From Thiohalocapsa sp. PB-PSB1 (lineage in GTDB: Bacteria > Pseudomonadota > Gammaproteobacteria > Chromatiales > Chromatiaceae), in the NCBI GenBank assembly GCA_016745215.1, contig CP050890.1:1860001-1924000 (forward strand): a stretch of 64,000 nucleotides of DNA. Direction: 5' to 3'. A program made the position numbers and the translations under genes. Shown here one piece after another: positions 43,370-52,896 of the stretch. Position 1 is the stretch's first letter. Each line of letters opens with the position of its first letter. The notes beneath the pieces are model-generated. The model worked only from the letters and a program-made list of their open reading frames with translations. It did no database searches and had not been told where the DNA came from.

Positions 43370-43402
43370 CGATACCGATACCGATACCGATAGCGGTACC
43401 GA
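43370..43402 (+). repeat. 'gatacc' hexanucleotide repeat
   Basis: About five units (cgataccgataccgatacc, then gatagcggtacc). Related to the 'gattcc' tracts at 38344 and within repeat V. Confidence 0.8.
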
Positions 43403-43463
43403 ATGAGTCGGCAGGCGACACCCAAGCCAAAAACCTGTTTAGCTTGTTTCTGCACCATCACTA

Positions 43464-43515
43464 GGCGGCATGTGTGGGCGGCATGTGTGGGCGGCATGTG
43501 TGGGCGGCATTTGCC
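43464..43515 (+). repeat. 13-bp tandem repeat 'ggcggcatgtgtg'
   Basis: Three exact units and one diverged unit (ggcggcatttgcc), just past the 3' end of larE. Confidence 0.9.
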
Positions 43516-43558
43516 AATTGGGCGAGTATGCGTCGATGGCGAAAGCGGCGGCAAGGCT

Positions 43559-44347
43559 CTAACGCGGATCGTTCATGCTGCCGATCTGGTAGCCCAGCAG
43601 ATCCATGGCAACATAGCGAAAACCCAGGGCACGAATGCTTTCGCTGATGGTTTCGGCCTGCTGCAGCAGAAGTTCGCGCTGTTCTGCTGCCACCTCGATG
43701 CGCGCCAGGTCGCCATGGCAGCGGACGCGTACCCAGGTGAAACCGCGGGCACCGAGAAAGCGTTCGGCTTCTTCGATCTGTTGCAGTTGATCCATCGATA
43801 CGCGCTGATTGAAGCGCAGCCGCGTCAGCAGGCAGGCATTCGTCGGTTTGCGCCAGGTGGGCAGGCCGAGTTCCATCGATACATCGCGGATCAAGGCTTT
43901 GTCGATGCCGCAGGCGATGAATGGTGAACCGATGCCGAGGTCGCGGGTGGCCTCGAGTCCGGGACGATAGTCGTCCACGTCGTTGATGTTGCTGCCGTCG
44001 AGCAGAATCTGGAAGCCCATTTCCTCGGCCTTGCGCAGCAGCAGCAGATACATGGCGCGTTTGCAGCGATAGCAGCGGTCTGATGGATTGGTCTCTATGC
44101 CCTCGGGCATGTCCATCTCCACCAGTTCGTGACGCACGGCCAATTCGGTGGCAATGCCCACCGCATCGCCGATTTCCTGGCGTACCAGATAGGGTGTTAC
44201 CGCGGTCAGCGCGATGATGTGGTCTGCGCCCAGGGTATCACGGGCGGCGGCCAGCAGCAGGGTGCTGTCGGCGCCGCCGGAAAAGGCGACAGCAACGGCT
44301 TGATGCTGCTGCAATTGCTGCTGCAAGGCTTCGAATCGTTGGTCCAT
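43559..44347 (-). CDS. larE: ATP-dependent sulfur transferase LarE
   Basis: LarE supplies sulfur for the nickel-pincer nucleotide cofactor of lactate racemase and related enzymes. The 262-residue protein starts at 44347 behind GGGAGGG. It has the PP-loop AVAFSGGADSTLLL (residues 20-32), and the LarE-type EGIETNPSDRCYRCK with Cys92 and Cys95. Cys172 in RKPTNACLLTRL sits where the sacrificial cysteine of the Lactobacillus enzyme lies. The set Cys92-x2-Cys95 plus Cys172 fits the LarE class that carries an iron-sulfur cluster and recycles sulfur instead of being consumed. The third ligand is inferred. larB and larC are not nearby, so the cofactor pathway must be completed elsewhere. Confidence 0.88.
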   Translation of the reverse strand: MDQRFEALQQQLQQHQAVAVAFSGGADSTLLLAAARDTLGADHIIALTAVTPYLVRQEIGDAVGIATELAVRHELVEMDMPEGIETNPSDRCYRCKRAMYLLLLRKAEEMGFQILLDGSNINDVDDYRPGLEATRDLGIGSPFIACGIDKALIRDVSMELGLPTWRKPTNACLLTRLRFNQRVSMDQLQQIEEAERFLGARGFTWVRVRCHGDLARIEVAAEQRELLLQQAETISESIRALGFRYVAMDLLGYQIGSMNDPR

Positions 44348-44539
44348 GTTGCCCTCCCTCGTATCGGCTGTTGCTCTGCCGGTGCATGGTAAACCGCAAG
44401 GCCAGTGCTGCATGGCCATTCCACCCGACAGTATAGAGATTCGATGCCTTCAGGGGCCAATGGAAACGAATAAAATGCGCTGGATCAGTCATTTTCGATT
44501 CCTTACCCGGTATATCCCCGAATTTGGCCTACAGGATTC

Positions 44540-46513
44540 TCAACTCCGCCACAACGCATCGAATAGTCCCGAGGTGCGCCGCTGTGGTGACGATAGGGCA
44601 TCGTCAAGGCGTGCCAAGGGCGCGATCAGGGTCACTCGGCGGCGTGCGCGGGTGATGCCGGTGTACAGCAGCTCGCGGGTCAGCGCACGACTGGGATGGG
44701 GTGGCAATACCAGGATCACGTCGTCGAACTCTGAGCCTTGGGCTTTGTGTACGGTCATTGCAAATACGCTTTGCGCTGCCGGCAGCCGGCCGACCGGGAT
44801 GCGTCGCACGCCATCGTCCGTTTCGAACCAGACCCGCAATGGCGGAGCGCCTTGCGGCAGATCGGCTGCCGGTGCGTTCGCGGCGGACTGCTCGGCATGC
44901 GGGTCGGGCAGCACAACACCGATATCGCCGTTGTACAGTCCGACAGCATAGTCATTGCTGGTCACCATGACCGGCCGGCCTGGATAGTGCTGCCGGCCGG
45001 CGGGCTGGATCACGGCGGCCCGCGCTAGTACCGATTCGGCCATTGCATTCAAGCCCTCGACGCCGAACGGACCCTGGCGCACGGCGCAGAGCAGACGAAA
45101 CCCGGCCAATGCTCGAAGCACCGCCAATGGCGATTCGCCGGCCAGTACGGCGCGCCAGCGTGGAACCAATTCGGCGGCCAGGAATTGTCTGAGTTGGTGT
45201 TCGTCGAGTTGCAGTTGCCGCACGTCGGGTAAGCCGGCGGCGGCGAGGGCTCGCACACTTTGGGTGTCAGCCGCGTTCACCGCTGCCGCGAGGGAGCCGA
45301 CGCCGCTGTCGGCAGTGAAGCGACGGCTTTTGCGCAGCAATGCGATGCAATCCGATAGCGGTGGATGTTGCGCATCGGTGCGATTGTTGGCCTCGGGCTC
45401 GTGGTCCGTCATGCGATCGGCCGCATGCAGTCCGGTCAGATCCCTGAGCAGGCCCTGCATGCGCGGGGAGTAAACCGGCTCGAGGCCGCGCCCGCACAGG
45501 TCGCCCAGGACCATGCCCGATTCCACCGACGCGAGCTGATCGCGATCGCCGAGCAGGATCAGGCGGGCAGCGCTGGGCAGCGCGTCCAGCAGGCGCGCCA
45601 TCAGCGGCAAATCGAGCATCGATGCCTCGTCCAACACCAGTAGGTCCAGGGGCAGCGGATCATCGCGATGATGGCGCGGCCGCACACGCCCGGGCCTTGT
45701 GCCGAGCAGCCGGTGCAGGGTTTGAGCGCGCACCGGCAATCCGCGGTTGGACGCATCGGGTTCTGGTATCAGGCGCGCCAGTTCCGGATCAAGCCGTTCG
45801 CGGGCGTTGCGTATGGCCTCGGTGAGTCGCGCGGCAGCTTTGCCGGTCGGGGCTGCCAATGCAATGCGCAGCGAGCGATCGGCATCTGGCGCCTGGTGGC
45901 GGGCCTGTTGCGCCAGCAATGCCAGGATTGCGGCCACGGTATGGGTTTTGCCGGTGCCCGGGCCTCCGGAGATCACGCACAGGGGTTTGAGCACCGCAAT
46001 GGCGGCGGCAACCCGCTGCCAATCCGTGCTGGCCAACGCTGACGCGGCGGGCAGGGGGCCGAATAAGCGGTTCAGGCCATGGTGCAGCAGGGCGAGGTCG
46101 ATGTCTGCGCTCCATGCGCTCGCACGCTGGCGCAGTGCTTTGGCTACCGCGTGTTCATAAGCCCAGTAGCGACCCAGATAGAGGCGGTCGGCGGCGTCCA
46201 GGATCAACGGCGCCTGGGCGCCTGGGGCGCCGACCACGGACCAGCGTTGCAGCGCCTCGCGCCAGGGCGCGAGGGCGGGCGCTCGCACTGCGGGCAGGCT
46301 GTCGAACACCGGGGTTCCGGCGATTGTCGCCAGATCCAGGCAAACATCGCCGGCGCCGGTGCGTTGGCTCACCAACACGGCGGCCAGCAATTGCGCTGGC
46401 TCAGCTTCGCCGGTGGCGCGTTGCAGCCAGTGCGCGAAGTGCAGGTCAAGGGGCCGCAATGCGCCCACCGCGATGGCGCTTCGCAGCCATGCCGTGCTGG
46501 CGTGTAGATTCAT
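44540..46513 (-). CDS. recD: Exodeoxyribonuclease V alpha subunit RecD
   Basis: The 657-residue helicase subunit of the RecBCD-type recombination nuclease; RecD is the fast 5'-3' motor. It has an N-terminal RecBC-contacting domain (residues 1-110), Walker A near residue 186 (ISGGPGTGKTHTVAAILALL), Walker B-like LLVLDEASMLDLPLMARL, motif III LILLGDRDQLASVESG, and the C-terminal UvrD-like block ending FAMTVHKAQGSEFDDVILVL and LLYTGITRARRRVTLIA. Its start overlaps the recB stop by 4 bp (ATGA), so the two are translationally coupled. Length is close to the usual 600-650 residues. No recC lies in this operon. Confidence 0.94.
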   Translation of the reverse strand: MNLHASTAWLRSAIAVGALRPLDLHFAHWLQRATGEAEPAQLLAAVLVSQRTGAGDVCLDLATIAGTPVFDSLPAVRAPALAPWREALQRWSVVGAPGAQAPLILDAADRLYLGRYWAYEHAVAKALRQRASAWSADIDLALLHHGLNRLFGPLPAASALASTDWQRVAAAIAVLKPLCVISGGPGTGKTHTVAAILALLAQQARHQAPDADRSLRIALAAPTGKAAARLTEAIRNARERLDPELARLIPEPDASNRGLPVRAQTLHRLLGTRPGRVRPRHHRDDPLPLDLLVLDEASMLDLPLMARLLDALPSAARLILLGDRDQLASVESGMVLGDLCGRGLEPVYSPRMQGLLRDLTGLHAADRMTDHEPEANNRTDAQHPPLSDCIALLRKSRRFTADSGVGSLAAAVNAADTQSVRALAAAGLPDVRQLQLDEHQLRQFLAAELVPRWRAVLAGESPLAVLRALAGFRLLCAVRQGPFGVEGLNAMAESVLARAAVIQPAGRQHYPGRPVMVTSNDYAVGLYNGDIGVVLPDPHAEQSAANAPAADLPQGAPPLRVWFETDDGVRRIPVGRLPAAQSVFAMTVHKAQGSEFDDVILVLPPHPSRALTRELLYTGITRARRRVTLIAPLARLDDALSSPQRRTSGLFDALWRS

Positions 46514-49500
46514 GCCGCAGGCTCCGATGCTGCGCTCAGCAGCGCATTCAGGGACTCGATCAGAACCGGTTCGGGACGGTCGTGATAGACCCCGAAGTCA
46601 GCACCCTGGTGCGGGCGCATACCGCGGACAAACAGGTAAAACACACCGCCGAAATGGGTCGCATAGTCATAGTCGGCGATCCGCTGGCGCAGGTAGCGAT
46701 GCAATGCGACGCTGTAGATGAGATATTGCAATTGATAGCGATGCGCGGTCATGGCCGCTTGCAGCAGCGGACGGGCATAGTCTTCGAGCTGGTCACCGAG
46801 ATGATTGGATTTGTAGTCGGCCAGGTAATAGCGGCCGTTGTAGCGGAACACCAGATCGATGTAGCCCTTCATCAAGCCGCGCAGCGGGGCGCCTTCGATG
46901 CCGATGCCCGGGTCTGGGTAGCCTTGCTCGCGAATCAGTTCGGACAGCCTGCGCGGTTCGACCTGCTGCAGCGGGAAATGAAACTCCAGCTCGTTGAGTC
47001 GGTCCATGTCGGGCAGATTGCGCAAGAGCGGCGCATCGTCGCTGTCCGCCAGGGGCGTGTCGAGCACCTGGGTCACCAGTCGTTGCGCAGTATCGGCCCA
47101 GGCGGTTTCGATGCCGTGACGCGATAAAGTCTGTTGCACCGTATTGCCCAACAGTTCGCCATATGCGCTGGTGAAATCGAGATGTTCGAACATCTCGTGC
47201 AGGCAATGCCCGGCGCGAACGCCGCGGGGAAATTGAAATACCGGGTCGATGGGCGCTTGTTCCAATGCGCTGTTGTCGGCGCCGGACAGGGCCGCCTCGG
47301 TGCCGGCGCTGCCTTGCATGCCGTTTGGCTGGTCCTGATCTGCGCTTTCCGCTGCCTCTGGCTCGACAGTGTCCAGCACCTGTGCGATCGGGCCGGTTTG
47401 GGTATCCAGGAGCGAGCCAGCATCGGCATCGTAGTCCGGTCGATCGCGTTCCAGCCCGCCGGCGAGACCGGAATAGCTGGTCAGGCGCCAGTCGCTGCGA
47501 ATCGCCGCGGTGAACTGCCTTGCCGATAGGGGTACTGGCGGTGCCGCGGCGACAGGGGCGGTGGGCGCGTGCTGGGGCAAGGCATCGACAATGCGGATGG
47601 CTTCCGGCGCGCGCGTCAGCAGATCTTCCAGTTCGGCGCGCAGGACGGCGGCATCGCGCTTGCCCATGCGATCCGCCGGGCCGTCCAATGCTGGGTCGGG
47701 ATAGAGGAGGTAAGCGCCAGGCGAGGTGCCAACCTGATTCACCGCACCCCAGTGCATCAAGCATAGATGTTTGGCCCGGGTGAGGCCGACATACAGTAGG
47801 CGCAGCCCCTCGGCCAGGGTTTCACGCAGCCAGAGGTCGCGGTGGTGGTCGATGGCATCCGAGCCGAGATCAAGACAGGCGCGCCCATCGTCGGCATGGA
47901 AGGGCACCGGTTGTTGTTTGTCCAAAGGTCGCGCATTGGTCCAGGGAAATGGCAGGCATACCAGCGGGAACTCCAGCCCCTTGCTTTTGTGCAATGTAAC
48001 GATGCGGACCAGTTCGGCATCGCTTTCCAGGCGCAGCAATTGTTCGTCGCGCTCGGCGCCTGGGGGGTCATTGCGCTCGCTCAGCCAGCGCAGCAGATTG
48101 TCGATGCCCGGATGCTCGCGGGAGGCGAGCTGGGCCAGTTCGGCCAGATGCAGCAGATTGGTCAGACGCCGTTCGCCATCCGGCATGCGACGCAGGTTTG
48201 CGGCCACTTGCTCGCCCTCCATCAAGCGCCAGAAGGCGGCAAGGAAGCCGCGCTTGCGCCAGCGCTGTCGATAGTCGTCGAAGCGCGTCAACAGGCTGTC
48301 CCAGCCGCTTTCGTCGCTGTCCAGCGCGGCGATGCGCGCTGCCGTCCAGCCCAGCATCGCGGTGGCCAGCGCGGTGCGGATACTGCCCTCGTCGGCGCCC
48401 TCGTCGAGCGCCGCCAGCACCAATGCCAGCTCTGCCGCCTCGTCGGTGTCGAACACGCTGTCGTTGCCGATGCTGACGCTGGCGATGCCGTGCTGAGCCA
48501 GGGCTTCGCGCATGCGCACGCCCTCTTTGTGCTTGCGCACCAGCACCGCGATGTCGCGTGCCGCCAAGGGCTGGTCGCCGATGCGAACCTTGCCGGCTGC
48601 GGCTTGCGCAAGCAGGTCGGCCAAGCGTGCAGCGCAGTCGGCGGCGGCCAGCCTGAGCGCACCGTCGGCGCTCAGGCGTCGGCCGTCCTTGGTGCAATGC
48701 TCGGGCGCCAAGGGGAGCCAGCGCAGTTCCAGCGGGATGACAGGCGAGCCGTCGATGGAGAGTGGCTCGGCATCTGCTTTGGGGCCGGATTTGACCGGTT
48801 GGAACGGGATGTCGTGGTCGTAGACGAACGGCCGCTCGGCGCGCTCGAAGAGCGTGTTCACGGCATGCACCAGGGCGCTGGCGGAGCGCCAATTGGTGTC
48901 CAGGGACCAGACATTGCCCGCTTGCTCGGCATGCCGGCGCGCGGCCATGTAGGTGAAGATGTCGGCACCGCGGAAGGCATAGATGGCTTGTTTGGGATCA
49001 CCGATCAAGAACAGGCCGCAAGCGCTCTGGCCGTCGTAGACGTGCCGGAAAATCCGATACTGCAACGGGTCCGTGTCCTGGAATTCGTCGATCAGCGCGC
49101 GCGGGTAGTCCTGACGTATCCGCGCGGCCAGATCCGCCTGCAGTGGTCCACTCAGCACCCGGGCGGTGTGGCTCAGCAGGTCGTCGAAGTAGAGCACGCG
49201 CCGCGCTTCTTTCGCCTGCGACAAGGCTTCGGCCAGCTGCGCGCGGGCGTCGCCGAGGAAATGCGCGCGGCGCAGGCGATGCGCCGATTGCAGCAGGGCA
49301 TTGTCCATCTCGCCGCATAGGTCGAAGAACGGGTGTTGCGGCGTCTCGAAGCCTTTTTTGGTCGCCTTCGCAAGTTTGGTCGGAGTCAGCAGGTCGAAGC
49401 GTGCCGGCAATGCGCTCGGCATTGTCTCGGCCTGCAGCAAGGTTTCCACCGCGGCCGGTATTTGTTCGATGGCTGCTGCCTTGTAGCTGTTGCGGTTCAA

Positions 49501-50265
49501 CGCTTTGCTGTCGCGCACTACTGCGAGGACCTGGTCGCGGGCTGCCGGCCAGGCGCTGCGCACGCGCTCGCGCCAGGCGCGCGCCGGTGCCATTGGATCA
49601 TCATGGGTGGCCGGTGCGTTCGAGTCCGAGGCCGGCGTTGGAGGTGCATCTGGAGGTGTATCTGGGGCGGGTATCACCTCGAACTCGGCCGCGCCGATGT
49701 AGGCGCCGAGGGTCGCCAGCAGCTGTGCCGGTCCGTTGGGCCAATTCGACAGCATCCATGCCGCCTGTTCCGAATCGGCTTTGGCCATATGGCGGCGCCA
49801 CAGATCTTCGGCGGCAAGCCGCCGCAGTTCGGATTCATCCTGAATCATCTCGGGTTCGAAGCTGATGCCGCTTTCGAACGCATTGTCCCGCAGCAGCCGC
49901 TGGCAAAAGGCGTGGATGGTGTGAATCGCTGCCTCGTCCATATGGCTCACGGCCTCGGCAAGGCGCACTTGGGCGATTTTGGTATCCAGCGGCCGCAGGA
50001 TCTGTTCCAGGATCGGGTCGGCAATCTCGGCGCCATCGACGGCCGCGAGCGCGGCGCGCAGGCGCGAGGCAATGCGCTCGCGCAATTCCTCGGTGGCCGC
50101 CTTGGTGAAAGTCAGCACCAGGATGCGCTCGACGCCGATGCCGTCCTCCAATACCATGCGCAATACCAGGTTGGCTATGGCAAAGGTTTTGCCGGTGCCG
50201 GCGCTGGCCTCGATCAGGTGCAGGCCGTGCAGCGGGATGCTTTGTAGATCAAGCGGTGTGCTCAG
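46510..50265 (-). CDS. recB: Exodeoxyribonuclease V beta subunit RecB, apparent CTG start
   Basis: RecB provides the 3'-5' helicase and the nuclease of RecBCD. The frame begins upstream of the first ATG (50163): the sequence STPLDLQSIPLHGLHLIEAS followed by AGTGKTF is the expected RecB N-terminus, including Walker A (residues 20-27). The only fitting start is CTG at 50265-50263, with GGAG 7 bp upstream; no ATG, GTG or TTG occurs in this frame between there and the upstream stop. This gives 1251 residues. Helicase motifs include VLTFTKAATEELRERI, DEFQDTDPLQYRIF and GDPKQAIYAFRGADIF. The C-terminal nuclease has GLMKGYIDLVFRYNGRYYL and ADYKSN (about residue 1150). recD follows with a 4-bp overlap. 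Confidence 0.93.
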   Translation of the reverse strand: MSTPLDLQSIPLHGLHLIEASAGTGKTFAIANLVLRMVLEDGIGVERILVLTFTKAATEELRERIASRLRAALAAVDGAEIADPILEQILRPLDTKIAQVRLAEAVSHMDEAAIHTIHAFCQRLLRDNAFESGISFEPEMIQDESELRRLAAEDLWRRHMAKADSEQAAWMLSNWPNGPAQLLATLGAYIGAAEFEVIPAPDTPPDAPPTPASDSNAPATHDDPMAPARAWRERVRSAWPAARDQVLAVVRDSKALNRNSYKAAAIEQIPAAVETLLQAETMPSALPARFDLLTPTKLAKATKKGFETPQHPFFDLCGEMDNALLQSAHRLRRAHFLGDARAQLAEALSQAKEARRVLYFDDLLSHTARVLSGPLQADLAARIRQDYPRALIDEFQDTDPLQYRIFRHVYDGQSACGLFLIGDPKQAIYAFRGADIFTYMAARRHAEQAGNVWSLDTNWRSASALVHAVNTLFERAERPFVYDHDIPFQPVKSGPKADAEPLSIDGSPVIPLELRWLPLAPEHCTKDGRRLSADGALRLAAADCAARLADLLAQAAAGKVRIGDQPLAARDIAVLVRKHKEGVRMREALAQHGIASVSIGNDSVFDTDEAAELALVLAALDEGADEGSIRTALATAMLGWTAARIAALDSDESGWDSLLTRFDDYRQRWRKRGFLAAFWRLMEGEQVAANLRRMPDGERRLTNLLHLAELAQLASREHPGIDNLLRWLSERNDPPGAERDEQLLRLESDAELVRIVTLHKSKGLEFPLVCLPFPWTNARPLDKQQPVPFHADDGRACLDLGSDAIDHHRDLWLRETLAEGLRLLYVGLTRAKHLCLMHWGAVNQVGTSPGAYLLYPDPALDGPADRMGKRDAAVLRAELEDLLTRAPEAIRIVDALPQHAPTAPVAAAPPVPLSARQFTAAIRSDWRLTSYSGLAGGLERDRPDYDADAGSLLDTQTGPIAQVLDTVEPEAAESADQDQPNGMQGSAGTEAALSGADNSALEQAPIDPVFQFPRGVRAGHCLHEMFEHLDFTSAYGELLGNTVQQTLSRHGIETAWADTAQRLVTQVLDTPLADSDDAPLLRNLPDMDRLNELEFHFPLQQVEPRRLSELIREQGYPDPGIGIEGAPLRGLMKGYIDLVFRYNGRYYLADYKSNHLGDQLEDYARPLLQAAMTAHRYQLQYLIYSVALHRYLRQRIADYDYATHFGGVFYLFVRGMRPHQGADFGVYHDRPEPVLIESLNALLSAASEPAA

Positions 50266-50763
50266 AGGGCATCTCCGTAGAGGGTGGGAATCGAACTGCG
50301 AATCTTGTCATCCGGTGCTCGCGCCGAGGCATCGGATAAAGAGCTCGCACGCGCATTTTCGCGATTTTTCATAGTTTAACCGGGGTGTACCGCTTGTTGA
50401 TCCTGTGTGACCATGCTGGCTGGAAACTACGTGCCTGCATGATCCAGGTCAAGCATGCCTTGACAGGGTGCTGATCCCTGAGTAATTTCACGCAACTGAT
50501 TTTACATGGCTTCGCATGCGCCGACCGGCTGGCCTTGGCCTGTTTTATTCCAGGCGCTCATCATCTCCAGGATCGCATGGCTCATGCCGATGTCGGCAGC
50601 GAGCGACGAGTGTCGCGCGTGACAAGCGAGCGGTTTTCTGTCGGCTCCGATGTCCCGGTCATATGCCTCATGGTGCCTGGCTCGATGTATCCGTGCTGCC
50701 CGCGAAGCGGCAGCGCCAGCAAGAATTGACTTCAAGCAGCACAAAAACCCATCGGAGAACCCT
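50266..50763. other. Spacer between recB and the formaldehyde operon
   Basis: No gene is supported. The divergent recB and frmA-type genes must both be started from here. A short upstream frame on the recB side (ATG at about 50273, MPSEHTA then stop) overlaps the recB start. The sequence 'tgatccaggtcaagc' (50442-50456) resembles an FNR-type site with one weak half and is not pressed. Confidence 0.4.
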
Positions 50764-51873
50764 ATGAAAGCCAGAGCCGCCGTTGCCTGGGAGCCTGCCC
50801 GCCCCCTGTCCATCGAAGAGATCGACGTGGAGGGACCGAAACAGGGCGAGGTGTTACTTCGGGTGGTTGCTTCCGGCGTCTGCCATACCGACGCATTTAC
50901 CTTGTCAGGGGATGATCCGGAGGGCGCTTTCCCCTGCGTGCTCGGCCATGAGGGTGGCTGCGAGGTGGTCGACTGCGGGCCAGGCGTGCATGGTCTGCGA
51001 CCGGGCGACCACGTCATCCCGCTGTATATTCCGGAATGCGGCGATTGCGTGTATTGTCACTCCAATAAGTCCAACCTCTGCCAGTCCATTGCAGATACGG
51101 TCTGGACTGGCTATATGCCGGATGGCAGTCGTCGCTTTTCCCACAAGGGCTCGCCCATTTTCCATTACATGGGCTGCTCGACTTTCTCCGAGTACACGGT
51201 CGTCCCGGAGATTGCGCTGGCCAAGATCAATCAGGCGGCACCGCTGGATAAGGTCTGCTTGCTCGGCTGCGGCATCACCACCGGTATTGGCGCGGTGCTG
51301 AATACGGCTCAGGTCGAACCCGGCTCGACGGTGGCGGTGTTCGGTCTCGGCGGGATCGGCCTTTCGGTGGTACAGGGGGCGGTGATGGCCAAGGCGGCAC
51401 GGATCATCGCTGTCGATGTGAACCCGGACAAGTTCGACATGGCCCGCCAACTCGGTGCCACCGACACACTGAACCCGGCGGAACTCTCCGGCAGCGTCAC
51501 CGAGGCCATCGTCGAGATGACCGGGGGCGGCGTTGATTATTCGTTCGAGTGCATCGGTAATGTGGACGTGATGCGCGAGGCCCTCGAGTGTTGCCACATG
51601 GGCTGGGGCGTGGCGACCATCATCGGCGTTGCCGGTGCCGGGCAGGAAATCCGCACGCGTCCGTTCCAGTTGGTCACCGGCCGCACCTGGAAAGGTACCG
51701 CCTTTGGCGGTGTCAAGGGCCGCAGCGAGCTGCCGGGCTATGTGGAACGCTATCTGGCCGGCGAGATCGAGGTGGACCGCATGGTCACCCACAGCATGCC
51801 GCTGGAGGACATCAACCGCGCCTTCGAGTTGATGCATGAGGGGCAAAGCATTCGCTCCGTGATCTTGTTTTAA
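50764..51873 (+). CDS. frmA: S-(hydroxymethyl)glutathione dehydrogenase (class III alcohol dehydrogenase)
   Basis: Oxidises S-hydroxymethylglutathione, formed from formaldehyde and glutathione, to S-formylglutathione using NAD. The 369-residue protein begins MKARAAVAWEPARPLSIEEI with GGAG 5 bp upstream. Catalytic zinc ligands are in SGVCHTDAF and GHEGGCEV, and the four-cysteine structural zinc loop is CGDCVYCHSNKSNLC. The Rossmann motif is VFGLGGIGLSVVQGA, and the class III signature GMAFGGVKGRS-type end appears as GTAFGGVKGRSELPGYV. The hydrolase gene for the next step follows after 3 bp, so the two form an operon. The start at 50764 was preferred over upstream in-frame ATGs because of the ribosome-binding site and family length. 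Confidence 0.95.
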   Translation: MKARAAVAWEPARPLSIEEIDVEGPKQGEVLLRVVASGVCHTDAFTLSGDDPEGAFPCVLGHEGGCEVVDCGPGVHGLRPGDHVIPLYIPECGDCVYCHSNKSNLCQSIADTVWTGYMPDGSRRFSHKGSPIFHYMGCSTFSEYTVVPEIALAKINQAAPLDKVCLLGCGITTGIGAVLNTAQVEPGSTVAVFGLGGIGLSVVQGAVMAKAARIIAVDVNPDKFDMARQLGATDTLNPAELSGSVTEAIVEMTGGGVDYSFECIGNVDVMREALECCHMGWGVATIIGVAGAGQEIRTRPFQLVTGRTWKGTAFGGVKGRSELPGYVERYLAGEIEVDRMVTHSMPLEDINRAFELMHEGQSIRSVILF

Positions 51874-51876
51874 GGG

Positions 51877-52725
51877 ATGTCGGCAATGCAACGGATCGAG
51901 CGTATTCGCGAGTTTGGTGGCTGGCTGAATCGCTACACCCACGACTCCAAGACCTGCCGCTGCTCGATGACCTTCTCGGTTTACCTGCCGGCGCGCTCGG
52001 AGCATGTTCGGGTGCCGGCGGTTTACTTCCTGTCCGGGCTGACCTGCAGCGATGACAATGTGCGAGTCAAGGCCGGTGCCCAGCGCTATGCGGCAGAGCT
52101 GGGCCTGGCCTTGGTGATGCCGGATACCAGCCCGCGCGGCGAGGATGTGGCCGATGCCGCGGATCGCTACGATTTGGGCCAGGGCGCCGGCTTCTACGTC
52201 AATGCCAGCCGCTCGCCCTGGGCCGCCCACTACCAGATGTTCGATTATGTGAACCTGGAATTGCCGGCCTTGTTGGAGCGCGAACTCCCGTTGCTGGTGG
52301 GGCGGCGCTCGATCACCGGACATTCCATGGGCGGCCATGGCGCCCTGATCAGCGCGCTGAAATACCCTGGCCACTGGCATTCGGTCTCGGCATTTGCGCC
52401 TGTTTGCAACCCAATCCATTGCGGTTGGGGCCAAGGTTGTTTCGGCGCCTACCTGGGCGATGACCAAACCACCTGGCGGGATTGGGATGCGACCGAGTTG
52501 ATCCTCGCTGGCGCGCAGCCGATCCCGCTGTTGATCGACCAGGGTACTGACGACGAGTTCCTCAGCGACGGCCAGCTCAGGCCGGAAGCACTGATTGTCG
52601 CGTGCCAGCAACGTGGTTTCGACCTGAGGCTGCGGATGCAACCCGATTATGACCACAGTTATCACTTCATCGCGACCTTCATCGGTGAGCATCTAGCGTA
52701 TCATGCCCGGGCATTGGAAGAATAA
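51877..52725 (+). CDS. fghA: S-formylglutathione hydrolase
   Basis: Hydrolyses S-formylglutathione to formate and glutathione, the second step of formaldehyde detoxification. The 282-residue α/β-hydrolase is of esterase D type. The nucleophile is Ser150 in ITGHSMGGHGAL; the acid lies in DQGTDDEFL and the histidine in DYDHSYHFIATF. Family motifs YFLSGLTCSDDN, DTSPRG and GAGFYVNA are intact. It starts 3 bp after the dehydrogenase stop. A second ATG nine bases downstream is also possible as a start. Length is normal for the family (about 280). Confidence 0.95.
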   Translation: MSAMQRIERIREFGGWLNRYTHDSKTCRCSMTFSVYLPARSEHVRVPAVYFLSGLTCSDDNVRVKAGAQRYAAELGLALVMPDTSPRGEDVADAADRYDLGQGAGFYVNASRSPWAAHYQMFDYVNLELPALLERELPLLVGRRSITGHSMGGHGALISALKYPGHWHSVSAFAPVCNPIHCGWGQGCFGAYLGDDQTTWRDWDATELILAGAQPIPLLIDQGTDDEFLSDGQLRPEALIVACQQRGFDLRLRMQPDYDHSYHFIATFIGEHLAYHARALEE

Positions 52726-52896
52726 ACAGGCTGGATGCGGTGTTGATTGCTGAACCGCGATACCGTCGAGCCTGATACCCTTGACTGAATTGAATGTCGC
52801 GGATGGCGATGCGATGGTTGTCGAGTCCTCGGCTTTGCCTTCAGCGAAGAGAATGTCAGCGAATAGAAGGCTTCAAAAACAACCGCGCTGTGCACG

